Positions 32,982 through 43,150 of a DNA stretch of 64,000 bases are shown here, piece by piece. A model generated the notes under the pieces. That model saw nothing but the letters and a program-made list of their open reading frames with translations, was not told the DNA's origin and searched no databases. The stretch lies in contig CM034412.1 of the NCBI GenBank assembly GCA_019925095.2, forward strand, positions 14,422,001 to 14,486,000, read 5' to 3'. Origin of the DNA: Dendrolimus kikuchii. Its lineage: Eukaryota > Arthropoda > Insecta > Lepidoptera > Lasiocampidae. Position numbers and translations under genes: made by a program. Each line of letters starts with the position of its first letter. Positions within the stretch are counted from its first letter, which is position 1.

Positions 32982-33762
32982 GATGACTGCCAGGCGAGAG
33001 GCTTACATTTGAATGCGAAGAAAAAAAAGGTTATGGTGTTTGAAAGAGAAGAAACCAGAACGAATGCAAGGATAATGGTCGATGATGTTATGCTAGAGCA
33101 AGTGAATGAGTTTGTATATCTTGGATGTGCTTTTAGCAGGGATGGAAGGTACACCGCTGATATAGAAAGAAGAGTGAATTTGGGGAATAGTGTGAATGGA
33201 GCGTTAGGTTAACTTCTAGGCGCTAAGAATCTCAGCCAGAAGGCCCAGCTCGCCATACACAACGCGGTGCTGGTACCTACGCTCACGTATGGATGCGAGA
33301 GTTGGGTATGGAAGAGAGAGCATGAAAGTAGAGTAAACGCGGTCGAGATGCGAGCACTGCGCAAAATCTGCGGAGTGATGCTCGCGGACCGCGTTCGTAA
33401 TACCGAAGTAAGAAAGAGAGTTGGTCTGAAAGAGAGTGTCGGGGTGAAGGTAAGGAAAGGAATGCTCCGGTGGTTCGGGCATGTGGAAAGAATGCATGAT
33501 GAAAGAATGACTAAACAGATATACAATGCAAAAGTGGATGGATGCAGAAGTCGTGGAAGGCCACGACACACCTTCCGTGATCAAATTGATCGTGTACTAG
33601 CAGAAGGTGATGTCAGGAGCCTTAAGAACAGACGAGCTTGCATGACAAGAGTTATGAATGTCAAAGAGGTGAGTGAGGTGTGTAAGAATAAGCCTAAATG
33701 GCACTCTGTTGTTCGTGCCTACCTCGCAAGGGAACTGACGTGAAGTTATGTATGTATGTATG
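32982..33762 (+). mobile_element. RTE-like LINE (B), longest and best-preserved copy
   Basis: A 5'-truncated insertion flanked by TCTATTCT (32974-32981 and 33763-33770). It starts inside the reverse transcriptase (DDCQARGLHLNAKKKKV) and ends with the stop codon, a 3' end GGGAACTGACGTGAAGTTATG and a TATG microsatellite tail. The element would encode reverse transcription for target-primed insertion; here the catalytic centre is missing. Confidence 0.92.
33009..33743 (+). pseudogene. RTE-like LINE ORF, C-terminal 245 codons with one stop
   Basis: Segments 33009-33212 and 33267-33743 are in the same frame and are joined through AKNLSQKAQLAIHNAV. The only disruption is a TAA at 33210-33212, after NSVNGALG. 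Visible landmarks are EQVNEFVYLGCAFSRDG (end of the RT domain), VPTLTYGCESWVWKREHESR, VEMRALRKICGV, KGMLRWFGHVERM, GCRSRGRPRHTFRDQIDRV and the C-terminal NVKEVSEVC. These belong to the thumb and C-terminal region of RTE/BovB-like LINE polyproteins. The RT YxDD motif lies upstream of the truncation, so it is non-functional. The clade call is moderate; LINE identity is strong. Confidence 0.85.
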
Positions 33763-33949
33763 TCTATTCTTATTGAGAATAAATTTTACATATTGTAAAT
33801 TATTATAATAAACGCAATATTGAGACTTCCTACGCTTCAGGCATTCTTCGAAGACTGCACTTGACATACAAACGTATGCGGTGGGACACGTCCTAGGGAT
33901 CTATGTATTTGAGCAGAACATCCATTACATTACATACAAGTAGTTGCTG

Positions 33950-34160
33950 CCGGTAGACCGAATCGTACACACCATGATCAAATATCAGAAGTGTTAAGGA
34001 GAGGTCAGGTAAAAAACAGTCCCAAATAAACATGCATGTATAAAGAGGTTAATGAAAGTAGATGAAGCGAAAGTTGTTTGTCAGGATCGTCACAAGTTGA
34101 GATCCATAGTCTCTGCCTACCGCCATGAGAAACAGGCGTGATAATATGTATGTATATTAA
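33950..34160 (+). mobile_element. RTE-like LINE, lineage B2, 3' fragment
   Basis: GGTAGACCGAATCGTACACACC, AGGAGAGGTCAGGTAAAAAAC, AAAGTAGATGAAGCGAAAG and CTGCCTACCGCCATGAGAAAC precede a TATGTATG tail. Confidence 0.75.
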
Positions 34161-34381
34161 TACAATGTATATTCACATAAATTTCGAAATTATGTACACC
34201 GAATTTCATACAAATATGTTAATATAATTAACGGGGATAAACGTAGGAAAATTATATTCCACTAATCAGAGTTTCAACGGGATATAAATTTTTCAAGAAA
34301 CACGCGCGATATATGTAAATGTAAAGCGGTGGTCTGTTATGAACGTATGCATTTTATGAAAGAAAGAAAGAAAAGACATTT

Positions 34382-34507
34382 ATCCCTTAAGAGAGCAGCA
34401 GCGCATCTGTAACACTTTTGGTGTTGCAAATGGCCATAGGCGATGGTAACCGCTTTCCATCAAGTGGGCCGTCTGACTGTCTACTGAACTCATGCTATAA
34501 AAAAAAA
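34382..34507 (+). mobile_element. family A repeat, 3' fragment
   Basis: TCCCTTAAGAGAGCAGCAGC to CTCATGCTATAAAAAAAA. Confidence 0.8.
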
Positions 34508-34508
34508 T

Positions 34509-34700
34509 ATATTTGGCAATAACACGTAGCGAGACAGATGTTACATATTAGAGAAAAATAATTATTATAATTACACACATTAGATACGTAAAAAAAATAT
34601 ATCTCGCGATGATACCGAATGGGTGCAGATCAACAAATATCAGACACGTGTCTGACGATGGCTTTCAACTGCACCCTGGGACGACAGGCTGTACATGGCG
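34509..34700 (+). repeat. unclassified repeat, partner at 60818-61000
   Basis: GGCAATAACACGTAGCGAGA, TCTCGCGATGATACC, GAATGGGTGCA and TTTCAACTGCACCCTG align in order with 60831-60976. The ORF at 34609-34881 lies partly in this repeat and lacks recognised motifs. Confidence 0.65.
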
Positions 34701-35009
34701 TTCATACGCCAGGCGTTTGGAAGAGGCCACTATAGTAAATTTCTATAAGAAGCATTCGTCGGTCGTTTGTAACAAACCACCGCCTAACATAAAAGCGATT
34801 CACGTAAATAGCACTGATTTAAGACACGAATTCCTTCCTACGCGATCTCCCAAATCCCCGTTTAAGTCACAAGCTGAATAAACTAGAATACGAAGTACAA
34901 CGCAGACTACTATTTATGTATATAATGGATGTATCAGTACTATTCGCGGCTTGTTGTTTCTGGCGCCAACACCAAAGCGTAACCTACTTTAAACGCAATG
35001 CCTCTAATC

Positions 35010-35667
35010 CAGGGGTTCCCAAAGTGTGCGCCGTAGAGAGTAGAGGGGCGCCGTGAAGCGGTCCTGTTTACCATTCTCCGGAAACCAAAACTTAGGCATT
35101 CCCGGTTACAAAATGTGTGGATATCACCAAGCTCACATGTCACATTGACTACATACATAACTTCACGCCAGTTGCCTTGCGGGGTAGGCACGAATAACAG
35201 AGTGCCATTTAGGCTTATTCTTACACACCTCACTTGCCTCTTTGACATTCATAACTCTTGTCATGCAAGCTCGTCTGTTCTTAAGGCTCCTGACATCACC
35301 TTCTGCTAGTAACGATCAGTTTGATCATGGAAGGTGTGTCGTGGCCTTCCACGACTTCTGCATCCATCCACTTTTGCATTGTATATCTGTTTAGTCATTC
35401 TTTCATCATGAATTCTTTCCACATGCCCGAACCACCGGAGCATTCCTTTCCTTACCCACATTGACTACGTTGCATTATATTTTATTTCCTATTTTTCTTA
35501 AATAATAAATGATTTCTTGTATGTAAATATAAAAACTCAGCTTCATATTGTGGATGTTTCAATTTTTGTGCCCATATACTTAGTAACATTGTACCCTATT
35601 TCAACTAGCTAGGGCGCCGAGGCTAAGTTCCAAATAAGTGCGAACTGGAAAAGTTTGGGAGCCCCTG
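35010..35667. mobile_element. non-autonomous hAT element with 8-bp target duplication
   Basis: Terminal inverted repeats CAGGGGTTCCCAAA (35010) and TTTGGGAGCCCCTG (to 35667) are flanked by CTCTAATC at 35002-35009 and 35668-35675. Inverted repeats starting CAGGG and 8-bp duplications are diagnostic of hAT. There is no transposase ORF. An RTE-like LINE copy (35153-35456) lies inside, so native length is about 340 bp. Confidence 0.93.
35153..35456 (-). mobile_element. RTE-like LINE (B) nested in hAT
   Basis: Flanked by CACATTGACTAC at 35141-35152 and 35457-35468. Carries the C-terminal ~80 codons on the reverse strand, 5'-truncated. Confidence 0.92.
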
Positions 35668-35675
35668 CTCTAATC

Positions 35676-36357
35676 AATAATATAATAATTGCGTTAATAA
35701 AATTTGAAAAAAATCAGAGGGGATAATTGCGACCCGCAGATTCCGAAAATACAACTTTTAGAATCTCTGTCTGTCTGTAAGAGCATTACGTGAAAACTTA
35801 TTTCTTATATTATATTACAGAAAAATAAGAAACACCACTAAGGTTTGTATGAAATGCAACACAAACTTGCCGGTCTTAAAATTAGTACTTTAAACCAATT
35901 AAAAGAACCCGGGAGTTCTGGGATCTACTGAGTTGAGTACGTCGATACATAGATCTCCAAACCACAGACAGAGATCTTCGGAATAAACATCATTGACCCT
36001 ACTACCTAGTGTTCACATAATATAAAGCTATCTACACGATATAAATGTAGGACAGCAGCAACAGCTTACCATCAGGCGGATCACTGTCGATTCGCTTACC
36101 TGCAAAGATAAAAATAAGAAACCATCAGTACAATCATGGAAGAGAACACAAAAAAACTTAAAAATACCGGAAAGTTCATTTACGAATTTTACCATGCCAG
36201 GAAGCGAACCTGGAGCTTCTTTTTGCGTTTTGGTAAAAAAAGGCCGACAATGGCTTAGCCCTTAAAACCACGGGGCCGTCGTTCCTTTTACTATAATAAT
36301 TACGATGACACTGACAACTCCACTTGTCTCTTTGAAAACATCCTAAACATATTATGG
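35676..36357. other. unassigned DNA
   Basis: Nothing recognised. Confidence 0.35.
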
Positions 36358-36692
36358 CTACGTTCCAGAAAAGACTCACAACGACCGCGATATATCCCGT
36401 TCCACTTTCTTGCGGACGTTATAATCATGAACTCTAGTGGTACGGATTATGGGGTGTTGATTTCATAAACGAAGAAATACACAAATGTCATTGGTTGATT
36501 TTAAAATCGCGCCTTTTTCAATGTCAAGAGCTAGAAAGAATTAATGCACGGTGGTCGTTGTGAGCGCGCTGTATATTCGAAAATGGTGACGTCATTCGTG
36601 ACATTTTCGCCACGACCATAACGACCGCGGTCGCCATGTGGAACGGTCGACGGAGCATTTTGGGCGTTGTGAGCTACTAAGGGAACGCGTCG
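36358..36692. mobile_element. probable old inverted-repeat (MITE-like) element
   Basis: CACAACGACC..CCCGTTCCAC..GCGGACGTTATAATCATG (36378-36430) aligns imperfectly with the reverse complement of 36600-36680 (CACAACGCCC..CCGTTCCACATGGCG..CGGTCGTTATGGTCGTG). The interior is CpG-rich and contains TGACGTCA at 36587-36594. No coding sequence. Confidence 0.45.
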
Positions 36693-36927
36693 TAAAAAGC
36701 ATTAAAAAACCAAGTGTCACTTACACAAACACACGGCCAGTCATACGTACAAAAAATAAATAAACATGAATCAGTTGCGAAAACAAACAGTCGAGTTCCG
36801 AGACAAGGTGACATTGGGGGGACAAGTTGCATGAACGGTTGTAAAACGACGGAATATTGAAAAAGCTAAGTGATTCTTTTTAAGTATTTTATGTAAAGGC
36901 AATTAACACAGTCGTGAAGATTAAAAT
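36693..36927. other. unassigned DNA
   Basis: Nothing recognised. Confidence 0.3.
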
Positions 36928-36939
36928 TGACAGAATTCA

Positions 36940-37431
36940 TACATACATACATACATAACTTCACGCCAGTTCCCTTGCGGGGTAGGCACGAACAACAGAG
37001 TGCCATTTAGGCTTATTCTTACACACCTCACTTGCCTCTTTGACATTCATAACTGTTGTCATGTAAGCTCGTCTGTTCTTAAGGCTCCTGACATCACCTT
37101 CTGCTAGTACACGATCAATTTGATCATGGAAGGTGTGTCGTGGCCTTCCACGACTTCTGCATCCATCCACTTTTGCATTGTATATCTGTTTAGTCATTCT
37201 TTCATCATGCATTCTTTCCACATGCCCGAACCACCGGAGCATTCCTTTCCTTACCTTCACCCCGACACTCTCTTTTAGACCAACTCTCTTTCTTACTTCG
37301 GTATTACGAACGCGGTCCGCGAGCGTCACTCCGCAGATTTTGCGCAGTGCTCGCATCTCGACCGCGATTACTCTACTTTCATGCTCTTTCTTCCATACCC
37401 AACTCTCGCTTCCATACGCAAGCGTATGGAA
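36940..37431 (-). mobile_element. RTE-like LINE (B) with snap-back 5' end
   Basis: Flanked by TGACAGAATTCA at 36928-36939 and 37432-37443. On the reverse strand 36961-37356 encodes an intact 131-aa C-terminus starting MRALRKICGVTLADR. At its 5' end the junction is the hairpin TTCCATACGC/AA/GCGTATGGAA. Confidence 0.92.
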
Positions 37432-37615
37432 TGACAGAATTCACATATATGATAAATCTATACAGTGAAAGCTGGATAAGTGGGCCCTTGATATATGAGG
37501 TCCCGACACTTGCATTGGAATACCTTTATTACTGGGAATTTTCAAATCTTTTTAAAACTTCCATCAACATCTTATCATTTAAAACGTATTTTTTAAGTTT
37601 AAATGTATACTAATA

Positions 37616-37985
37616 CTAGTGATCGCCCAGTGGTCGAAATTCGACCATAATAATTAATTTAAATTATAAGTTTGAACATTATTAATGTTCTGTTGTCAAA
37701 GACTACTTCCACAATCACATATTTCGCCAAGGCTATACTGTTAATTTGACTTTAACAGTAAACAAAAGAGTATATATGCGTGTGTGTGGCAAATGCATAG
37801 TAGTGTGTGTAATGTTTTTTTTTATTGATTTAATGTATTTTCTATGCATAATTAAAAAAAAAAAAATTAGCATTCGTCGCTTCTTCTCTATATAAACTAT
37901 AAATGTGCGAAATTTATACTCCTCCGTCCGCGCAATTTTCGTAAAAAGAGGTACAAAGTTTTTGCTTCACGTATTAATATAATAA
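37616..37985 (-). mobile_element. non-autonomous Helitron family H3
   Basis: CTAGTGATCGCCCAGTGGTCGAAATTCGACC at one end, GCTTCACGTATTAATATAA at the other. The terminal palindrome is intact. Confidence 0.82.
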
Positions 37986-37989
37986 TGAA

Positions 37990-38170
37990 TATAAAGAGGT
38001 AACATTTGTATGTTTGTGGCGAATAAACTCAAAAACTATTAGACCGATTTCAAAAATTCTTTCACGATTAGAATACTACATTATCCCTGAGTAATATAGG
38101 CTATATTTAATTTAAATAATCGGATTCTAATTTTTTTTCAAGGCAGGAAAAAGGCAACGTCTGGGACCAT
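37990..38170 (+). mobile_element. decayed Helitron fragment (H1-like)
   Basis: CAAAAACTATTAGACCGATTTC and AAGGCAGGAAAAAGGCAACGTCTGGG resemble H1 5' and 3' text. The terminal CTAG is lost. Confidence 0.45.
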
Positions 38171-38679
38171 TAATTATTTATATAACACATTTTTAACTCT
38201 CTAACGAATCTATGGACCTCATACAACTAGTGTATTATGAATAATGGAGGTCAGTAATCCTTGATAAAAATGGTTTTGATATACAAACGGACATGAAGAT
38301 TTCATAACGGTTCCGTTTTTGCGAAAATGGTTACGGAACCAAAAAAATCGTTAAAATGACAAAACTTTTCAAGGTGCCTAAGAAGCGACCTCTACGTACG
38401 ACGAAAATAAACTTAATTTAACCAACAAGCGCCTTATTGGCAGCGTTTAATTTTAAACTTTGCAAAAGGTAGACCGAGCACATAATCACAAGCCCCAGTC
38501 GAACTCCTTGACCTTGTCTGATACAGAATACACTTTTGAAAGGAGGTAAAGTCGTGTTTTTAATACCTTACGCTGTTTATATTTAAAATGCACTCACTGT
38601 TACCAACGTAATGGGTTTTACGTGATTTTCAATATACTTAACGTAAACAAAACGCCACAGGCTTACTTTAAAGCTGAAT
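38171..38679. other. unassigned DNA
   Basis: Nothing recognised beyond a generic ACGGTTCCG/CGGAACC inverted phrase near 38300-38345. Confidence 0.35.
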
Positions 38680-38910
38680 TTACAAAGAGTGATTTATGGA
38701 CAAAGACCGAGACGTACTCACCATGATCAAATTGAAGATATTTTGAAGAAAGGTCAGAAGTTAACAAGTAGTTTAAATAAGCGTGTATGTATGAAAAGAT
38801 TAATGAAAGTTGATGAAGCGAAAAGTGTTCATCAGGATCGTAACAGGTGGAGATCTATTGTCTCTGCCTACCCCAATGGGAAACAGGCCTGACAATATGT
38901 ATGTATGTAA
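38680..38910 (+). mobile_element. RTE-like LINE, lineage B2, 3' fragment
   Basis: The ORF 38689-38892 encodes RPRRTHHDQIEDILKKGQ, NKRVCMKRLMKVDEAKSV and RWRSIVSAYPNGKQA, parallel in order to the lineage B C-terminus but about half identical. It ends in a TATG tail. Confidence 0.8.
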
Positions 38911-38920
38911 CCACCTTTAA

Positions 38921-39413
38921 CCTGGTCTAGAGTATGGCGCCATAACAAGCTTGATTTGTGTTCCGGCATTAGTGAACTAGTGGCTAGTGAACGCGTCCCA
39001 AACTCAAAGGACGCGGGTTCGATCCTGGCCGGAACGCATGCACCACTTAGTCAGTTTTCAGATCTAATGTGCATATTGTTACATTTACCACGTGCTAATA
39101 ACGGTGAAGGAAAACATCGTGATGCAACCTGCACATCGAAATAACCGATGTGTCAAACTTGCCAAGCCGCCTTGGACAAGCGTGGCGGGTATACGTCCGT
39201 TCCCCTATAGTGGGAGGCCTGAGCCCAGCAGTGGGACATTTATGGGCTGATATTATTATTATTATATATATTAGTGACCAGGTTCCAGTCTCCCTTAAGA
39301 GAGCAGCAGCGTATTTGTAGCACCTTTGGTGTTGCAAATGTCCGTAGGCGATGATAATTGCTTTCCATCAAGTGGGCCGTCTGCCTGCCTGCTAAACTCC
39401 TACAATAAAAAAT
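38921..39413 (+). mobile_element. family A repeat split by a SINE
   Basis: Family A runs to CCGGCATTAGTGA (38975), is interrupted by the SINE at 38976-39269, and resumes ATTAGTGACCAGGTTCC at 39270 to its A-rich end. Confidence 0.9.
38976..39269 (+). mobile_element. tRNA-derived SINE, intact insertion with 8-bp target duplication
   Basis: The head has A-box-like AGTGGCTAGTGAACG and B box GGTTCGATCC. The body shares AACATCGTGATGCAACCTGC with the other copies, and the tail is GGGCTGATATTATTATTATT. ATTAGTGA flanks it at 38968-38975 and 39270-39277. It would be transcribed by RNA polymerase III from the internal promoter. Confidence 0.93.
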
Positions 39414-39712
39414 AAAAAAAACAAAAACTACTAGAATGGACTATATGAACGATGGAGAACGCGGTGCAATTTTTTTGTAGATTTCTCGTTTTCAATATAA
39501 TAATAACGCTAAACGCAAGCGAAATTCTCAAGTAATCGCATATCAATCATTGCGATCTCAACTCACGATATTACAAATGTGATAGGCAGCCGCTGCCACA
39601 AATAAAATATCAATTTGTATGTCTGGGAACGCGGAGGTCGATGATATATGTATGAACCTATATATTCTCTTATAATAAAAGCACTGACCTCTGTTATTAC
39701 CACTGGACTGGT

Positions 39713-40094
39713 ACATACATACATAACTTCACGCCAGTTCTCTTGCGGGGTAGGTACGAACAACAGAGCGCCATTTAGGCCCATTCTTACACACCTCACT
39801 TGCTTCTTTGACATTCATAACTCTTGTCATGCACACTCGTCTGTTCTTAAGGCTCCTGACATCACCCTCCGCTAGTACACGATCAATTTGATCATGGAAG
39901 GTGTGTCGTGGCCTTCCACGACTTCTGCATCCATCCACTTTTGCATTGTATATCTGTTTAGTCATTCTTTCATCATGCATTCTTTCGACATGCCCGAACC
40001 ACCGGAGCATTCCTTTCCTTACCTTCACCCCGACACTCTCTTTCAGACCAACTCTCTTTCTTACTTCGGTATTACGAACGCAAACCGCGAGCGG
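39713..40094 (-). mobile_element. RTE-like LINE (B), 11-bp target duplication
   Basis: Flanked by ACTGGACTGGT at 39702-39712 and 40095-40105. On the reverse strand 39729-40028 encodes the final 99 aa without stops. Confidence 0.92.
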
Positions 40095-40212
40095 ACTGGA
40101 CTGGTCATTTCATATAAATGATCAGTATGGTTTTTTTGCCAATCAGCCTCTGGCACTAATTTTAGTTACTGACCAAAAATTGTTTTTTTTAATGTCCTGT
40201 TCCTTATTAAAA

Positions 40213-40420
40213 CTAGCGACCCCAGCAGAAGTCGTCCTGCTCTGAACAAATATCTAGGACCCGATTGCACTGCCACCTACGCGCTGTAATTGTGAATCTA
40301 AACCATTCCGGGACTCACTCAAACACACACAAAAATTTAATCAAAATCGATAGAGGGGTTTAGATGAAATTCAGTGACATACACACGAACAAAAGAATTG
40401 TATATATGAACATACACCTT
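40213..40420 (-). mobile_element. non-autonomous Helitron family H1
   Basis: CTAGCGACCCCAGCAG followed by GTCGTCCTGCTCTG, GATTGCACTGCCACCTACGC and ACTCAAACACACACAAAAA. The 5' end is unresolved. Confidence 0.65.
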
Positions 40421-40439
40421 ACATTTTTTTTATCACTGT

Positions 40440-41227
40440 GTCATTACGAAAATCCCAATAATCCCAAAACAAAGAAGAAGAACTAGTATTAGTACTAACG
40501 TAAGCGACTTTTTTAGTTCACTGAAACTCTCGTACTCAGCGCCAAGATCAGTTCAGTCACAGAGCCCCACATTATAACACTCTGGGAGAATCGCAGGACA
40601 GTCCAGGGCGTAAAGGAACAAGCGCCGCGGGTAGGTGCGTTGCATGATGAATTTCAGAATTTTAAATAGAGCAGAGACAATGATCTCAGAAAGGCGCCAA
40701 TGTACAAACAACCCGTCAAATGTCACCATAAGGGAACACCCCAATCCAAATCTATTTCCGTCAACAACAGTCCGACGCGACGCGGCTAATTGCGTCCGCA
40801 TCCGGTGTACGATAGACTTGCCCTTTCGTCTTCCTTCTTTTAAACATGATATCAACATGACTAGTATATTTAGCCAGCGTGTTAAGTTACAAATTAAGAG
40901 GCCACCTTACGTTCTGGATTTGTACATTGGGGACATATCTGCAGCTCTGCGATACTAACAGAAAACTGCGCGTTCAATTTCGCAAATGTTACTTATTTAG
41001 AAAACGGCGCCACGTGCAGCGCACGTTAATCCATTCGCACTCGAGTTTTAAAAATTGCTTTCATAAAATAGTGGATATGGAGAATATACGATATTATATT
41101 ATTATATTATAAGCTTTATTTATAGCATAAACTAATATTGCACTGTTTATATTGTTGAAATTCTTTTTTATGTTTAGCTACTTTAAATATGAACGTTGTA
41201 GCATTTGTGACCAATAGCCATCTGTAA
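40440..41227. other. unassigned DNA
   Basis: Both strands are open across about 40553-40958 (ORFs of 101 and 107 aa), with no motif I recognise. CAGTCACAGAGCCCC at 40553 also occurs near 28571, so part is repeat-derived. Confidence 0.35.
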
Positions 41228-41231
41228 ATAT

Positions 41232-41759
41232 CGTTACGAGTTAGCGGGACTCGAATTAAAATGCCGTTAGAATTATTATAGAGTTTATTAGAACAATACA
41301 GACACGTATAACACAGGTACAAATATAACCGAACACACCAAATCTAAACGTAATGCAGAAGGTCGTAATTCAATAAAACGCGCAAAGTCCGTCACTATTA
41401 GTTTCCCGAATGTACACACGTCACGCCCGTATCGTAGTTGTAGCTCAACTGCCCCCTCTCTCCATCAGGCCGTCTTTTTATACTTCACAAGTGCAAATGT
41501 GCCCGCCCGGCAACGTCGACACAATCAGCTCGTAATCCGCCACACCTGGCTAATCATGCAGCCGCAAGCGGCCGTAAACGAGTACAATAGAACAATCAGC
41601 TGTTCCCTATAATAACTAGAAACGTATGCCAATAAATGAATGAACAAAAAAAGACGATCATAACAGGATTACAATTAGTTCAAATGCCGACAAGTAATAA
41701 AATGTGCTTTTACAGATTTGTACGTGGAATTTGTCTTTATCGGGTTCTAGGTTGTAACA
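41232..41759 (-). mobile_element. solo LTR, subfamily 2, target duplication ATAT
   Basis: CGTTACGAGTTAGCGGGACTCG (first base T to C) to GGTTGTAACA, flanked by ATAT. Shares the AATTACGACCTTCTG segment (read in reverse) with the LTR at 21538, which separates subfamily 2 from subfamily 1. Confidence 0.87.
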
Positions 41760-41763
41760 ATAT

Positions 41764-42126
41764 CATACACAAAATAAAGCGGGTCACACAGAACCTAACA
41801 AAAATAAGGAAAAAACAATATTGCAAGTATAGTCTGAGCCAAACTTTATGGCCACTATTGGTTTTCAACAGATAGCTAAGCGATACACTCTTTGTCATAA
41901 AAAAAATCAACCACTGTGAAGCCTTCTGTCTAATCTTCGCTAAGAGCTATTCCCGGACTAGATATTCGGTGATTTTAAGAGATGTACTATTGACATACTT
42001 AAATAAATATTTTCATCAGATGGCTCAACACGATAAACTTCTTTTAAAAAAATCTTCGCCGCTACTACACCCGTCAATTGTCTACTTTTTAAATTATTTT
42101 ATAACATCAACAAAATAAGTTTAAGG
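41764..42126. other. unassigned DNA
   Basis: Nothing recognised. Confidence 0.35.
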
Positions 42127-42451
42127 AGTGTTGGGGTGAAGTTAGGAAAGAAATGCTCCGGTGGTTCGGGCATGTAGAAAGAATGCATGATGAAAGAATA
42201 ACTAAACAGACATACAATGCAAAAGTGGATGGATGCAGAAGTCGTGGAAGGCCACGACACACCTTCCATGATCAAATTGATCGTGTACTAGCAGAGGGTG
42301 ATGTCAGGAGCCTTAAGAACAGACGAGCGTGCATGATAAGAGTTATGAATGTCAAAGAAGCAAGTGAGATGTGTAAGAATAAGCCTGAATGGCGCTCTGT
42401 TGTTCGTGCCTATCCCGCAAGGGAACTGGCGTGAAGTTATGTATGTATGTA
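42127..42451 (+). mobile_element. RTE-like LINE (B), 5'-truncated
   Basis: Frame 42153-42434 encodes MLRWFGHVERMHDERITKQ to NKPEWRSVVRAYPARELA with no internal stop, then a TATGTATG tail. Target duplication is not clear. Confidence 0.88.
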
Positions 42452-42853
42452 ATTTTAAACAGGAAAATCATTATTATCCTCAAGAGTTTGTTAATGTGAC
42501 TATACTGTCGATATAGTATGTATTGACCCATTAACACTTGCGCTGTACTCATGTGTCGGCGAGATAACGTGTGACATTGAAGTGTCTAGAACGTTTATTG
42601 CACAACGATCGCAAGTGTGGCACTACATCGATTGTAGCATGTACTGATTGGGTGTTATGAAATCGATTGGAAGGGGAATACATAGATTTTGTATATGTAT
42701 GTATATCGACGCTCTCATTCAATAACTTAGTAATGAAGTATTACCGAAGAAAATGTTATATCAAATTTAGCATTGGTGACTTGGGGTCTAAGTATGTTAT
42801 CTTTAAAGTGTGTGGCGTGTCCGAACGCGCCGATAACAATCAGATTAAAAAAA

Positions 42854-43051
42854 ATGTGTGTGTGTGTGTGTGAGTGTGATTGTCAGTGTGAGTGGGAGTG
42901 TGAGTGGGAGTGTGAGTGTGAGTGTGAGTGTGTGCGCGTATGTGTGTGTGTGCGTGCGTGCGTGCGTGGGTGTGCGTGTGCGTGTGCGTGTGCGTGTGCG
43001 TGTGCGTGTGCGTGTGCGTGTGCGTGTGCGTGTGCGTGTGCGCGCGCGCGC

Positions 43052-43147
<96 letters not shown>
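42854..43147. repeat. compound GT/GTGC microsatellite, ~290 bp
   Basis: Successive blocks of (GT)n, GAGTGT-type, (GTGTGC)n, (CG)n, (GTGC)n and (GT)n, almost entirely alternating purine-pyrimidine. All apparent ORFs here (up to 144 aa of C/V/R repeats) are artefacts. Confidence 0.97.

Positions 43148-43150
<3 letters not shown>

Noticed and set aside
34609..34881. 90-aa ORF as a small gene
   Set aside because: Half of it lies in a repeat shared with 60818-61000, where the frame is not conserved.
40553..40958. Host gene from opposed ORFs of 101 and 107 aa
   Set aside because: Both strands are open, no motif is recognisable, and the start shares CAGTCACAGAGCCCC with another intergenic stretch.
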